From: Pseudomonas sp.
GTDB lineage: Bacteria > Pseudomonadota > Gammaproteobacteria > Pseudomonadales > Pseudomonadaceae
Direction of reading: 5' to 3'
NCBI GenBank assembly: GCA_003527165.1
Contig: DPSI01000518.1
Span: 1 to 6,480, forward strand
Length of the DNA stretch: 6,480 nt
Shown here: positions 1-6,073 of the stretch, in pieces
Numbering within the stretch: the stretch's first letter is position 1
Layout of the letters: each line of letters begins with the position of its first letter
Program-made: the position numbers and the translations under genes
Notes under the pieces: generated by a model
What the model was told of the DNA's origin: nothing
What the model saw: the letters and a program-made list of their open reading frames with translations, nothing else
Database searches by the model: none

Positions 1-1
1 A

Positions 2-373
2 CCGGGCCTGATCACCGACGTGCTGGCTTTCGACGAGGCGGTGATCGCCAAGAAGCCCGCCGCCATCAAGGCGATGATTCAGGGCTACCTGGACGGGCTC
101 GCCTACATGCAGGCGCACCCTGAGGAGTCGGCGAAGATCATCGGCGAAGTGCTGGGCGTCAGCGCCGAAGAAGCCACCGAGCAGATGGCCGGCGCGTACA
201 ACATCCCGCTCTCGGAAATGGGCAAGAGCTTCGCGCCCGGTGACGACACCCATTCATTCCACGGCAGCGGCGCGATCATTGCCAAGCTGCTGGTGGACAA
301 CGGCCAGATCCCTTCCATCCCGGATTTCAGTAACACCTACGACGCGCAATTCACCGAAGCGCTCGCCAAGTAA
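2..373 (+). CDS. ABC transporter substrate-binding protein, NitT/TauT (NMT1-like) family, 3' part only
   Basis: Partial gene: the frame is open from base 2 to the TAA at 371-373, giving the last 123 residues of a protein whose N-terminus, signal peptide and most of the ligand pocket lie outside the window. The fragment opens with a PGLITDVLAF stretch, followed by a lysine-rich helix and a segment of the type YLDGLAYMQAHPEESAKI, which is typical of the C-terminal lobe of nitrate/taurine/sulfonate/thiamine-precursor binding proteins (periplasmic-binding-protein type II fold). Such proteins capture a small solute in the periplasm and hand it to a membrane permease and ATPase. The permease and ATPase are not seen here and may lie upstream. 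The ligand cannot be deduced from this lobe. The gene lies 43 bp upstream of the desaturase gene on the same strand, so co-transcription is plausible. Family assignment is fairly sure; substrate is unknown. Confidence 0.8.
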   Translation, partial: PGLITDVLAFDEAVIAKKPAAIKAMIQGYLDGLAYMQAHPEESAKIIGEVLGVSAEEATEQMAGAYNIPLSEMGKSFAPGDDTHSFHGSGAIIAKLLVDNGQIPSIPDFSNTYDAQFTEALAK

Positions 374-378
374 TGCGT

Positions 379-405
379 GCCGGGGCGAGTAACGCTCGCC
401 CCGGC
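379..405 (+). other. Intercistronic GC-rich hairpin without a T-tract
   Basis: Bases 379-389 and 395-405 are perfect reverse complements (11 bp, almost all G-C) around a 5-base loop TAACG. The repeat starts five bases after the stop of the binding-protein gene and ends just before the GGAG ribosome binding site of the desaturase gene. There is no run of T after the stem, so it is not a standard intrinsic terminator. Hairpins placed behind highly expressed binding-protein genes are known to protect the upstream message from 3' exonucleases and to cause partial read-through, giving more binding protein than downstream enzymes. That role is inferred here. A Rho-independent-like weak terminator is the alternative. 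Confidence 0.6.
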
Positions 406-406
406 C

Positions 407-410
407 GGAG
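407..410 (+). promoter_or_regulatory. Ribosome binding site of the desaturase gene
   Basis: GGAG lies six bases before the ATG at 417. It supports that start over any other and lies two bases beyond the right arm of the preceding hairpin, so the hairpin leaves it free but close by. Confidence 0.65.
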
Positions 411-416
411 ACCCGT

Positions 417-1439
417 ATGAAAACCAGCAAGCCGCTCTACCGTTATGCCGATGGCAAGGTGCCGAACACCCTGGCCGTGACTTATACCCTGCTCGGCTAC
501 CTCGCCGGGCTGGCCTTGCTCTTTTCAGCCAGCGCCTGGCTGAATGCGCTGGGCACCCTGCTGCTCGGCCATGCGATGATCATCGCGGCCTACCTGATTC
601 ACGAGTTCGCCCACGGCACCATCTTCAGCGTGCCGAAGCACAACCAGTGGGCCGGCAGCAAATGCAGCTGGCTGACCGGCAGTTGCTATGCCGACTTTCA
701 GGACCTGCGCAAGAAACATATGCGCCACCACGTCGACCGCGCCGACGTGATCACCTTCGACAGCAAGGTATTTCTCAAGGCGCGCCCGGCCTGGTTCAAG
801 AAGATGGTGCTGGCTCTGGAGTGGGCCTACGTGCCGGCGGTGGAGCTGATCATGCATTTCTACGTGATCGTGCTGCCCTTCGTGACCCGCAACGAAAAGC
901 ACCGTGCGCGGCGCGGCAAGGTTGCTCGGGTGATGCTGGTCCGCACCCTGCTGTTCGCGCTGCTGGGCTGGCTGTCGCTGAAGGCACTGGCCCTCTATGT
1001 CGTGGCCTGGATGCTGATGGTCACGGTGCTGCGCTTCGCCGATGCCTACCAGCACACCTATGACGCCTTCGCCGTGCTGGAAGAAGGCAAGGTGCCGGAA
1101 AACAAGCAGCGCGACCGCGCCTACGAGCAGCTCAACACCTTCAGCAATGTGGTATCGGCGCGCTGGCCGTCGCTGAACCTGCTGTTGCTCAACTTTTCCT
1201 TCCACAACGCCCATCACGAGAAACCGGTCGCACCCTGGTATCGCCTGCCCAAGCTGCATGCCGAGCTGTATGGCAGCACCTACAACCAGGTAATCCCGAT
1301 GCGTCACCTGCTCGGCAGCTTCCATCGCTATCGCCTGCGTCGTGTCCTCGACGACGACTACGGTGTGGTCGGTGAAGGCCCGCAGAAGACCGAAGGTTTC
1401 TACGGTGCGGTTGGCGTGTCTTTCCTCACGGCGGTGTGA
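417..1439 (+). CDS. Membrane fatty acid desaturase/hydroxylase-family diiron protein
   Basis: 340 residues, an integral-membrane non-haem diiron oxygenase of the fatty acid desaturase superfamily, which uses O2 and reducing equivalents to desaturate or hydroxylate an unactivated carbon. Visible histidine boxes are HEFAHG at 62-67, HMRHH at 101-105 and HNAHH at 263-267, matching the HxxxH, HxxHH and HxxHH pattern; H213 in a YQHTYD context is a candidate extra iron ligand. Hydrophobic stretches at about 17-60, 137-157 and 172-207 would form the membrane segments, leaving the boxes on the cytoplasmic side. Start ATG 417 has GGAG six bases upstream. The stop at 1437-1439 is one base before the next gene. 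Lying first in a run of dehydrogenases and hydrolases, it more likely hydroxylates or desaturates a pathway substrate than membrane lipid, but this is inference. No electron-transfer partner (ferredoxin, reductase) is visible in the window. Confidence 0.85.
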   Translation: MKTSKPLYRYADGKVPNTLAVTYTLLGYLAGLALLFSASAWLNALGTLLLGHAMIIAAYLIHEFAHGTIFSVPKHNQWAGSKCSWLTGSCYADFQDLRKKHMRHHVDRADVITFDSKVFLKARPAWFKKMVLALEWAYVPAVELIMHFYVIVLPFVTRNEKHRARRGKVARVMLVRTLLFALLGWLSLKALALYVVAWMLMVTVLRFADAYQHTYDAFAVLEEGKVPENKQRDRAYEQLNTFSNVVSARWPSLNLLLLNFSFHNAHHEKPVAPWYRLPKLHAELYGSTYNQVIPMRHLLGSFHRYRLRRVLDDDYGVVGEGPQKTEGFYGAVGVSFLTAV

Positions 1440-1440
1440 A

Positions 1441-2229
1441 ATGCATAAAGCACTCGATTATCGCGGACGTTGTGTCGTACTCACTGGCGCGGCGGGCGGC
1501 ATAGGCCGGCGGCTGGCGCAGACCTATGCCGAGGCTGGCGCCACGCTGGAACTGGTCGACCGCGACGCGGATGCCCTGGCCGAACTGGTGGAAAGCCTGC
1601 AACCCGAAGGCCCGCTCCACGCAAGTACGCTGGACCTCGCTGACTGGCATGCGGTACAGAGCTTCGCTGACGACCTCGCCTGCCGCAACCGCTGCGTCGA
1701 CGTGCTGGTGAACAATGCCGGTATCGAGTACCAGACGCCAATCACCGAACCCAGCGCCGAGGCGGACACCTGCTGGGTGCAGCTGTTGGACAATAATGTC
1801 TCGTCCATGCAACGTCTGACCCGTGCACTGCTGCCGCGCCTGAGAGCCGGTGCCAGCGTGATCAACCAGGCCTCGATCTGGGGCCTCAAAGGCGTGCCGG
1901 GCTTTTCCGCCTATGTGGCGAGCAAGCACGCGGTGGTCGGGCTGACGCGCTCTCTGGCCTGGGAACTGGGGCCGCGGCGCATCCGCGTCAATGCCGTCTG
2001 CCCCGGCTGGATCGGCACCGATGCAGCCATGCGCTCGCTGCGCCTGATGGCGGCAGAAAACGGCCGCAGCGAGGCCGAAGAGCTGGTCGCGGTGCTGGCA
2101 GCCCAGGCCATCCCCGAATTGCTGACCCCGGCGGATTTGTCCGGCACCTTTCTGTTTCTTGGCTCGCCATTGGCAGCGGCACTGACTGGCCAGGCGCTGT
2201 CGGTCAGTCATGGCGAGGTGATGCATTGA
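1441..2229 (+). CDS. Short-chain dehydrogenase/reductase (SDR), first of a tandem pair
   Basis: 262 residues, classical SDR length. The Rossmann cofactor motif TGAAGGIG is at 15-22, an Asp (D40) ends the second strand and predicts NAD(H) rather than NADP(H), NNAG is at 91-94, and the catalytic set is N119, S145, Y158 and K162 (YVASK). It should oxidise an alcohol to a ketone or reduce the reverse. The C-terminus carries a SVSHGEVMH tail in place of the more common glycine-rich end, which helps define its subfamily. The ATG at 1441 was chosen because it puts the glycine motif at the usual distance; the frame runs further upstream (to 1342), but that stretch overlaps the desaturase and has no SDR-like content. 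The Shine-Dalgarno is weak (GGCGG around 1430), so translation probably depends on coupling to the desaturase stop one base earlier. Substrate unknown. Confidence 0.9.
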   Translation: MHKALDYRGRCVVLTGAAGGIGRRLAQTYAEAGATLELVDRDADALAELVESLQPEGPLHASTLDLADWHAVQSFADDLACRNRCVDVLVNNAGIEYQTPITEPSAEADTCWVQLLDNNVSSMQRLTRALLPRLRAGASVINQASIWGLKGVPGFSAYVASKHAVVGLTRSLAWELGPRRIRVNAVCPGWIGTDAAMRSLRLMAAENGRSEAEELVAVLAAQAIPELLTPADLSGTFLFLGSPLAAALTGQALSVSHGEVMH

Positions 2230-2987
2230 TGGATCGCCTGCCGCTGGATAACAAGGTGTCGCTGATCACCGGCGCGGCGACTGGCATCGGACGGGCCACC
2301 GCGCTTGGCCTCGCCCGCGCCGGCGCCCATGTCTGGGTCAACCACTTCGGCCAGGCCGAACTGGCGCGGCAGCTGTGCCAAGCGGTCACGGAAGACGGCG
2401 GACAGGCTCGATGCGTGGAGGCTGACGTCAGCTCAGCGGTTGCCGTTGCGGGCATGTTCGAGCAGATCCTCGCTGAGGGGCCACTGGATCTGCTGGTCAA
2501 CAACGCCGGCGTCATCCTGGAAAAGCCTTTTCTCGACACCACCGAGCAGGACTGGGCCAAGGTGCTGGACGTCGATCTGCACGGTGTCTACCGCTGCTCG
2601 CAATATGCCTTGCGGCACATGCTGTCGCGCGGGGGCGGCGCCATCGTCAATGTTGCATCGGACCTGGGCTTTCTCGGCCGCAGCGACTACGCCGCCTACT
2701 GCACCGCCAAGGCCGGCGTGATCGGCCTAACGCGCTCGCTGGCGCGCGAATTCGCGGCCAGCGGTATACGTGTGAATGCCGTCGCGCCCGGCCCCATCGC
2801 CACGGCCATGGTCTCGCCGGAACACATGAGCACCGAATGGATGGCCAAGGAGCTGGACATTCCCATGGCTCGACTCGGCACGCCAGAGGAAGTCGCGGCA
2901 GCCATCGTCTTCCTGCTTTCGCCGCAAGCCAGCTATTTCACCGGACAGATACTCGGGCCCAACGGTGGCTCCTGGATGGGCGCGTGA
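2229..2987 (+). CDS. Short-chain dehydrogenase/reductase (SDR), second of a tandem pair
   Basis: 252 residues, classical SDR. TGAATGIG at 14-21 binds the cofactor, NNAG is at 91-94, and the catalytic S144, Y157 and K161 are present. The position normally held by the structural/catalytic Asn of helix 4 is D116 (in VLDVDLHG), an uncommon but not unknown change. The C-terminal FTGQILGPNGGSWMGA resembles the FabG/glucose-dehydrogenase-like end. The second strand ends in WVNHFG, as in many FabG-like enzymes; cofactor preference is not clear. The start is ATG 2229, overlapping the TGA of the preceding gene by one base (TGATG), with GAGG at 2215-2218; a TTG one codon earlier is less likely. It is clearly divergent from its neighbour, so the pair is not a recent duplication and probably acts on two successive or different intermediates. 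Substrate unknown. Confidence 0.9.
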   Translation: MDRLPLDNKVSLITGAATGIGRATALGLARAGAHVWVNHFGQAELARQLCQAVTEDGGQARCVEADVSSAVAVAGMFEQILAEGPLDLLVNNAGVILEKPFLDTTEQDWAKVLDVDLHGVYRCSQYALRHMLSRGGGAIVNVASDLGFLGRSDYAAYCTAKAGVIGLTRSLAREFAASGIRVNAVAPGPIATAMVSPEHMSTEWMAKELDIPMARLGTPEEVAAAIVFLLSPQASYFTGQILGPNGGSWMGA

Positions 2988-3868
2988 GCACGTTGCTGCC
3001 GCAGAGCCTACTGGTCGCCGGTGCAATCGCCTGGGGGCTGGGCTGGCTGCCGCTGCATCATTTCGCCAGTATCGGCCTGGTCGGCATGCCGCTGGTGCTA
3101 CTGGTCTACGGCGTGCTCAGCCTGATCGCCATCCCGGTGCTGTGGCGCGAACGCAACGCCTGGCGGCCCCAGCGCAACGGTCTCTTGGCCATTGCGGTGT
3201 GCGGAGGTGGCGCGACCGCGGCACTCGTGACCGCACTGGCCACTGGTGAGGTGGTGCGGGTGATGCTGTTGTTTTATCTCGCACCGGTCTGGGGCGTGCT
3301 TGGGGGCTGGCTGGTTCTCGGCGAGCGTCTGACCCTGCTGCGAATCGTTGCGCTGTTGCTGGCCATGCTCGGCATCGCCATGACACTGGGCATCAGCAAT
3401 GAACTGATCCAGCCATTGAGCGGCAGCGACTGGCTCGCACTGGCAGCGGGCCTCGGCTTCAGCCTCAACAACCTGGCCACCCGGGCGGCCGACGGGGTGC
3501 CTCTGGCCAGCAAGACGCTGGCGCCCTTCGCTGGCAGCGCGCTCATCGCGGCGCTGCTTTGTCCCGCGCTGGATGAATACCCGCCGCCGCTGAACGTCGA
3601 GCTGAGTTGGCAGATCGGTCTGATGGCGCTCGGCTGGCTGCTGAGCATGGCCGCCGTGCAATACGGCGTCAGCCACATCGAAGCCGGACGTGCCGCAGTG
3701 CTGGTCGTCTTCGAGCTGGTGGCCGCGGTGCTCTCTTCCGCCTGGCTCGGTGAGCAGGTCATCGGCATTCATGAATGGGGCGGCGCGGCCCTGGTGACTT
3801 TTGCCGCGCTGATCGCCAGCTGGCCGGAGCGACCGGCCCTGACTGCAATCCGGAGTCCTTCGATATGA
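2984..3868 (+). CDS. EamA/DMT-superfamily inner-membrane transporter
   Basis: 294 residues, almost wholly hydrophobic, with about ten membrane helices in two related halves (approximate helices 8-27, 32-53, 66-86, 92-111, 120-137, 147-165, 178-195, 208-226, 233-254, 264-280). Each half ends in the EamA signature: a helix with an APVW..LGGWLVLGERLT pattern at about 100-117, repeated as VFELVAAVLSSAWLGEQV at about 242-259. Members are drug/metabolite transporters that export amino acids, nucleosides or other small metabolites by secondary transport. The start is GTG 2984, sharing GTGA with the stop of the preceding dehydrogenase and preceded by GGATGGG at 2974-2980. Upstream in-frame codons to 2837 fall inside that gene and are rejected. 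Being inside the catabolic-looking operon suggests efflux of a toxic intermediate or uptake of the substrate; direction and substrate are not readable. Confidence 0.88.
   Translation: MSTLLPQSLLVAGAIAWGLGWLPLHHFASIGLVGMPLVLLVYGVLSLIAIPVLWRERNAWRPQRNGLLAIAVCGGGATAALVTALATGEVVRVMLLFYLAPVWGVLGGWLVLGERLTLLRIVALLLAMLGIAMTLGISNELIQPLSGSDWLALAAGLGFSLNNLATRAADGVPLASKTLAPFAGSALIAALLCPALDEYPPPLNVELSWQIGLMALGWLLSMAAVQYGVSHIEAGRAAVLVVFELVAAVLSSAWLGEQVIGIHEWGGAALVTFAALIASWPERPALTAIRSPSI
3852..3855 (+). promoter_or_regulatory. Ribosome binding site deciding the creatininase-family start
   Basis: GGAG nine bases before the ATG at 3865, inside the last codons of the transporter gene. It favours ATG 3865 over the in-frame ATG at 3880 and over more distant upstream codons. 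Confidence 0.6.
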
Positions 3869-4641
3869 ACAGCGTTCACATGGATCAACTCAGCTGGGTC
3901 GAATACGAACGCCGTGTACGCGACGGTGCGGTGGTGTTTCTGCCCTGTGGCGCCACCGGACAGCACGGGCCGCATCTGCCGCTGGGCACCGATGCGCTGC
4001 TGGCCAGCGCCATCTGCGCCGACGTCGCGAGCCGCGTCGGCGGGCTGGTCGCCCCAGCGCTGTCTTACGGTTACAAGTCGCAGCCCAAGTGCGGCGGCGG
4101 CCAACATTTCTGTGGCACCACCAGTCTGGATGGCGCCACGCTGAGCGCATTGGTTCACGATGCGGTGCGTGAGTTCCATCGTCACGGCGTCAAGCGGCTG
4201 GTGCTGGTGGTCGGGCATTACGAGAACCAGTGGTTCGTCGGTGAAGGCATTCAGCTGGCGCTGCGCGAGCTGGGTCCGGATGCCGGTATCGAGGTGATGC
4301 GCCTGGAGCATTGGGACTTCTGCCGGGAAGACACCCTGGCCGATGTGTTTCCCAATGGTTTTCCGGGCTTTGCCCTGGAGCATGCCGCCGTCATCGAGAC
4401 CTCGCTGATGCTGCACTACCACCCCGGTCTGGTCGCGCTGGAGCGTATCCCGGACGATGGCCCGGCGGATTTCCCACCCTACGACATGTACCCCGCCCGG
4501 ACCGAATGGGTGCCGCCTTCCGGCGTGCTGTCGTCGGCCAGAGGTTCGACGGCAGCCAAGGGTCAGCGCATGGCCGACGACATCGTCGGCGGCATTGCCG
4601 CGGCGGTCTGCCACGAATTCGCCCTGGGGAATCTCCTGTGA
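3865..4641 (+). CDS. Creatininase-family metal-dependent amidohydrolase with altered metal-ligand motif
   Basis: 258 residues, full length for the family (Pseudomonas putida creatininase is about 260). Creatininase opens the cyclic amide of creatinine using two metal ions. Family marks seen are PCGATGQHGPHLPLGTD at 27-43, YGYKSQPKCGGGQHFCGTTSLDGATL at about 69-93, VGHYENQ at 116-122, EHWDF at 148-152, EHAAVIETSLML at 172-183 and FPPYD at 203-207. By motif alignment to P. putida creatininase (from memory), ligands H34, D43, H118 and E120 are kept, but the Glu of the EQHG motif (Glu34 there) is G32 (codon GGA), and active-site Trp174 is F169. Overall similarity to true creatininase is much closer than to distant branches such as MftE or FAPy deformylase. 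The start overlaps the transporter stop as ATGA. It probably hydrolyses a cyclic amide or similar C-N bond, or has lost one metal site; real creatininase activity is doubtful. Confidence 0.88.
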   Translation: MNSVHMDQLSWVEYERRVRDGAVVFLPCGATGQHGPHLPLGTDALLASAICADVASRVGGLVAPALSYGYKSQPKCGGGQHFCGTTSLDGATLSALVHDAVREFHRHGVKRLVLVVGHYENQWFVGEGIQLALRELGPDAGIEVMRLEHWDFCREDTLADVFPNGFPGFALEHAAVIETSLMLHYHPGLVALERIPDDGPADFPPYDMYPARTEWVPPSGVLSSARGSTAAKGQRMADDIVGGIAAAVCHEFALGNLL

Positions 4642-5282
4642 ACCTGGCGCTGCAACAAGCCGCGTTACTGGTGATCGACATGCAGCGCGACTTCTGCGCG
4701 CCAGGTGGCTATGCCAATCAGGCCGGGTTGGACATCGAACGCCTGCGGGCGCCCATCGAGCCGATTCGCCAGCTGTTGATCACCGCACGCCGATGCGGCC
4801 TGTTCATCGTGCATACCCGCGAAGGCCATCGCGCCGATCTCAGCGACTTGCCCGACACCAAGCGCCGGCGCGCCGAAGCCAGCGGCGCGCCGATCGGCAG
4901 CCCCGGACCGATGGGGCGTCTGATGGTACGCGGCGAGTACGGTAACGACCTGATCGACGAGCTTCAGTCCGAACCTGGCGAGCCGGTGATCGACAAACCC
5001 GGCTACAGCGCCTTCGCCCACACCGATCTGGAATTGCTGCTGCGTAACCGCGGCATTCGTCAGTTGATCCTCACCGGCGTAACCACCGAGGTATGCGTGT
5101 CTTCGACGCTGCGCCATGCAGTGGACCTCGGCTTTGCCTGCCTGACCGTCGCCGACGCGTGCGGCTCAGCCTATCCCGCGCTGCACGCCGCGGCGCTATC
5201 GATGATCGGCGTCGAGGGTGGGCTGTTCGGCGAAGTCATCACCAGCGACGCACTCATCGCCCTGCTGGAGATGCCCGCATGA
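4638..5282 (+). CDS. Isochorismatase-like cysteine hydrolase (amidohydrolase)
   Basis: 214 residues. The Asp-Lys-Cys catalytic triad of the family is visible as D14 (LVIDMQRDF), K120 (VIDKPGYSAF) and C153 (TGVTTEVCVSS); the residues GVTTE before the Cys include the cis-peptide region that forms the oxyanion hole. The TREGHRADLSDLP segment at 60-72 and GPMGRLMVRGEYG at 90-102 place it with amidases such as biuret/ureidoacrylate/N-carbamoylsarcosine hydrolases rather than isochorismatase proper. These cleave a linear amide or N-carbamoyl group through a thioester intermediate, releasing ammonia or carbamate. The start is GTG 4638, overlapping the previous stop as GTGA, with GGGGA at 4626-4630; the upstream extension to 4311 is inside the creatininase-like gene. 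Adjacency to a creatininase-like enzyme suggests that it processes the ring-opened product. Exact substrate is not determined. Confidence 0.88.
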   Translation: MNLALQQAALLVIDMQRDFCAPGGYANQAGLDIERLRAPIEPIRQLLITARRCGLFIVHTREGHRADLSDLPDTKRRRAEASGAPIGSPGPMGRLMVRGEYGNDLIDELQSEPGEPVIDKPGYSAFAHTDLELLLRNRGIRQLILTGVTTEVCVSSTLRHAVDLGFACLTVADACGSAYPALHAAALSMIGVEGGLFGEVITSDALIALLEMPA

Positions 5283-6073
5283 CCGACGTGCTCAAGCTCT
5301 GGCCGCTGCTTACCGCCACCCATCGCTACGACAAGTCGATTTCCACGCGCAACCGCGGCCATGGCATCCAGATCGAGGCGCCGATCCTCACGTTCCTGAT
5401 CGAGACTCGCCAGGGCCGCATCCTCTTCGACGTCGGCTGCGACTACGCCAAGCTCAGCGATCCGCAGCTGCGAGTACGCTGGTTCGACCCGGTGGAGTTT
5501 CCCATGGGGCCGCCGGAAATGAGTGAAGACCAACGCTTGCCGGCCCACCTGGCCCGACATGGCCTGACCCCGGCGGACATCGACCTGGTGTTTCTCAGCC
5601 ACCTGCATTTCGACCATGCCGGCGGACTGTGCGAGTTCTGCGGTTGCGATGTCCACGTGCACGAGGCCGAGTTGGATGCAGCCCACGCTCAGGCCGACGA
5701 CGCCTACTTTGCCGACGACTTCGCCGATGCATTCAGTGTTAAGAACAGCTGGAAGCTTCAGCGCGAGGAATACGAGCTTGTGCCTGGCGTGCAAGCGATC
5801 AACACGCCCGGTCACACAGCCGGACACATGTCGCTGCTGATCGAATTGCCGCATGGCAAGCCGGTGATCCTGACTGGCGATGCGGCGGACCTGGCAGAAA
5901 ACCTTACCGATGAGATAGCGCCCGGCCTGTGCTGGCAGGACCGCGAAGACCTGGCGCTGGACAGCATCCGCAAGCTCAAGGGACTGGCCGCCGACACCGG
6001 GGCTGCGTTGTGGCCGAACCACGACATGGTTTTCTGGCGGACCCTCAAACGTTTTCCGGAGTACCACGCATGA
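5279..6073 (+). CDS. Metallo-beta-lactamase-fold hydrolase, N-acyl homoserine lactonase-like
   Basis: 264 residues, a dizinc hydrolase of the AHL-lactonase branch of the metallo-beta-lactamase superfamily. All metal ligands are visible: SHLHFDHAGG gives H108, H110, D112 and H113; then H179 (NTPGHTAGH), D201 (LTGDAADL) and H248 (WPNHD). The spacings (66, 22 and 47 residues) closely follow those of Bacillus AiiA. AiiA has a Tyr three residues after the bridging Asp (Tyr194) that contacts the lactone; here that position is D204. The enzyme is presumably cytoplasmic, as no signal peptide is seen. The start ATG 5279 overlaps the previous stop as ATGA, with GGAG at 5267-5270 eight bases upstream. 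It could quench quorum signals, but its place inside a catabolic-type operon makes hydrolysis of a pathway lactone or ester at least as likely. Confidence 0.88.
   Translation: MTDVLKLWPLLTATHRYDKSISTRNRGHGIQIEAPILTFLIETRQGRILFDVGCDYAKLSDPQLRVRWFDPVEFPMGPPEMSEDQRLPAHLARHGLTPADIDLVFLSHLHFDHAGGLCEFCGCDVHVHEAELDAAHAQADDAYFADDFADAFSVKNSWKLQREEYELVPGVQAINTPGHTAGHMSLLIELPHGKPVILTGDAADLAENLTDEIAPGLCWQDREDLALDSIRKLKGLAADTGAALWPNHDMVFWRTLKRFPEYHA

Noticed and set aside
379..405. Intrinsic terminator after the binding-protein gene
   Set aside because: The stem is strong, but no T-run follows it, so I list it as an intercistronic hairpin only.
377..1063. + strand frame of 228 codons overlapping the desaturase in another frame
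   Set aside because: Pro/Arg/Ala-rich translation typical of an out-of-frame reading; it also starts inside the hairpin region.
525..1325. Open frame on the - strand (266 codons) opposite the desaturase
   Set aside because: The opposite strand encodes all three histidine boxes; the reverse translation is Gln/His-rich and lacks any motif.
2837..2983. N-terminal extension of the EamA transporter
   Set aside because: The stretch lies within the second dehydrogenase, is polar and not transporter-like; GTG 2984 has a good upstream site and the usual overlap.
1441..2987. Recent tandem duplication of the two dehydrogenases
   Set aside because: Apart from the universal SDR motifs the two differ widely, including in cofactor-strand ends and C-terminal tails.
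3769..4614. Open frame on the - strand (281 codons) opposite the creatininase-like gene
   Set aside because: A shadow of a well-conserved gene; no domain seen and no suitable ribosome binding site noticed.
4311..4637. N-terminal extension giving a 323-residue cysteine hydrolase, possibly a fusion
   Set aside because: The added part is an out-of-frame reading of the creatininase-like gene; the family begins just before the LVIDMQRDF strand, matching GTG 4638.
3865..5282. Classic creatinine degradation pathway (creatininase plus N-carbamoylsarcosine amidase)
   Set aside because: No creatinase or sarcosine oxidase is seen, the creatininase-like protein lacks a key metal-ligand Glu, and the cysteine hydrolase cannot be assigned to N-carbamoylsarcosine by motifs alone.
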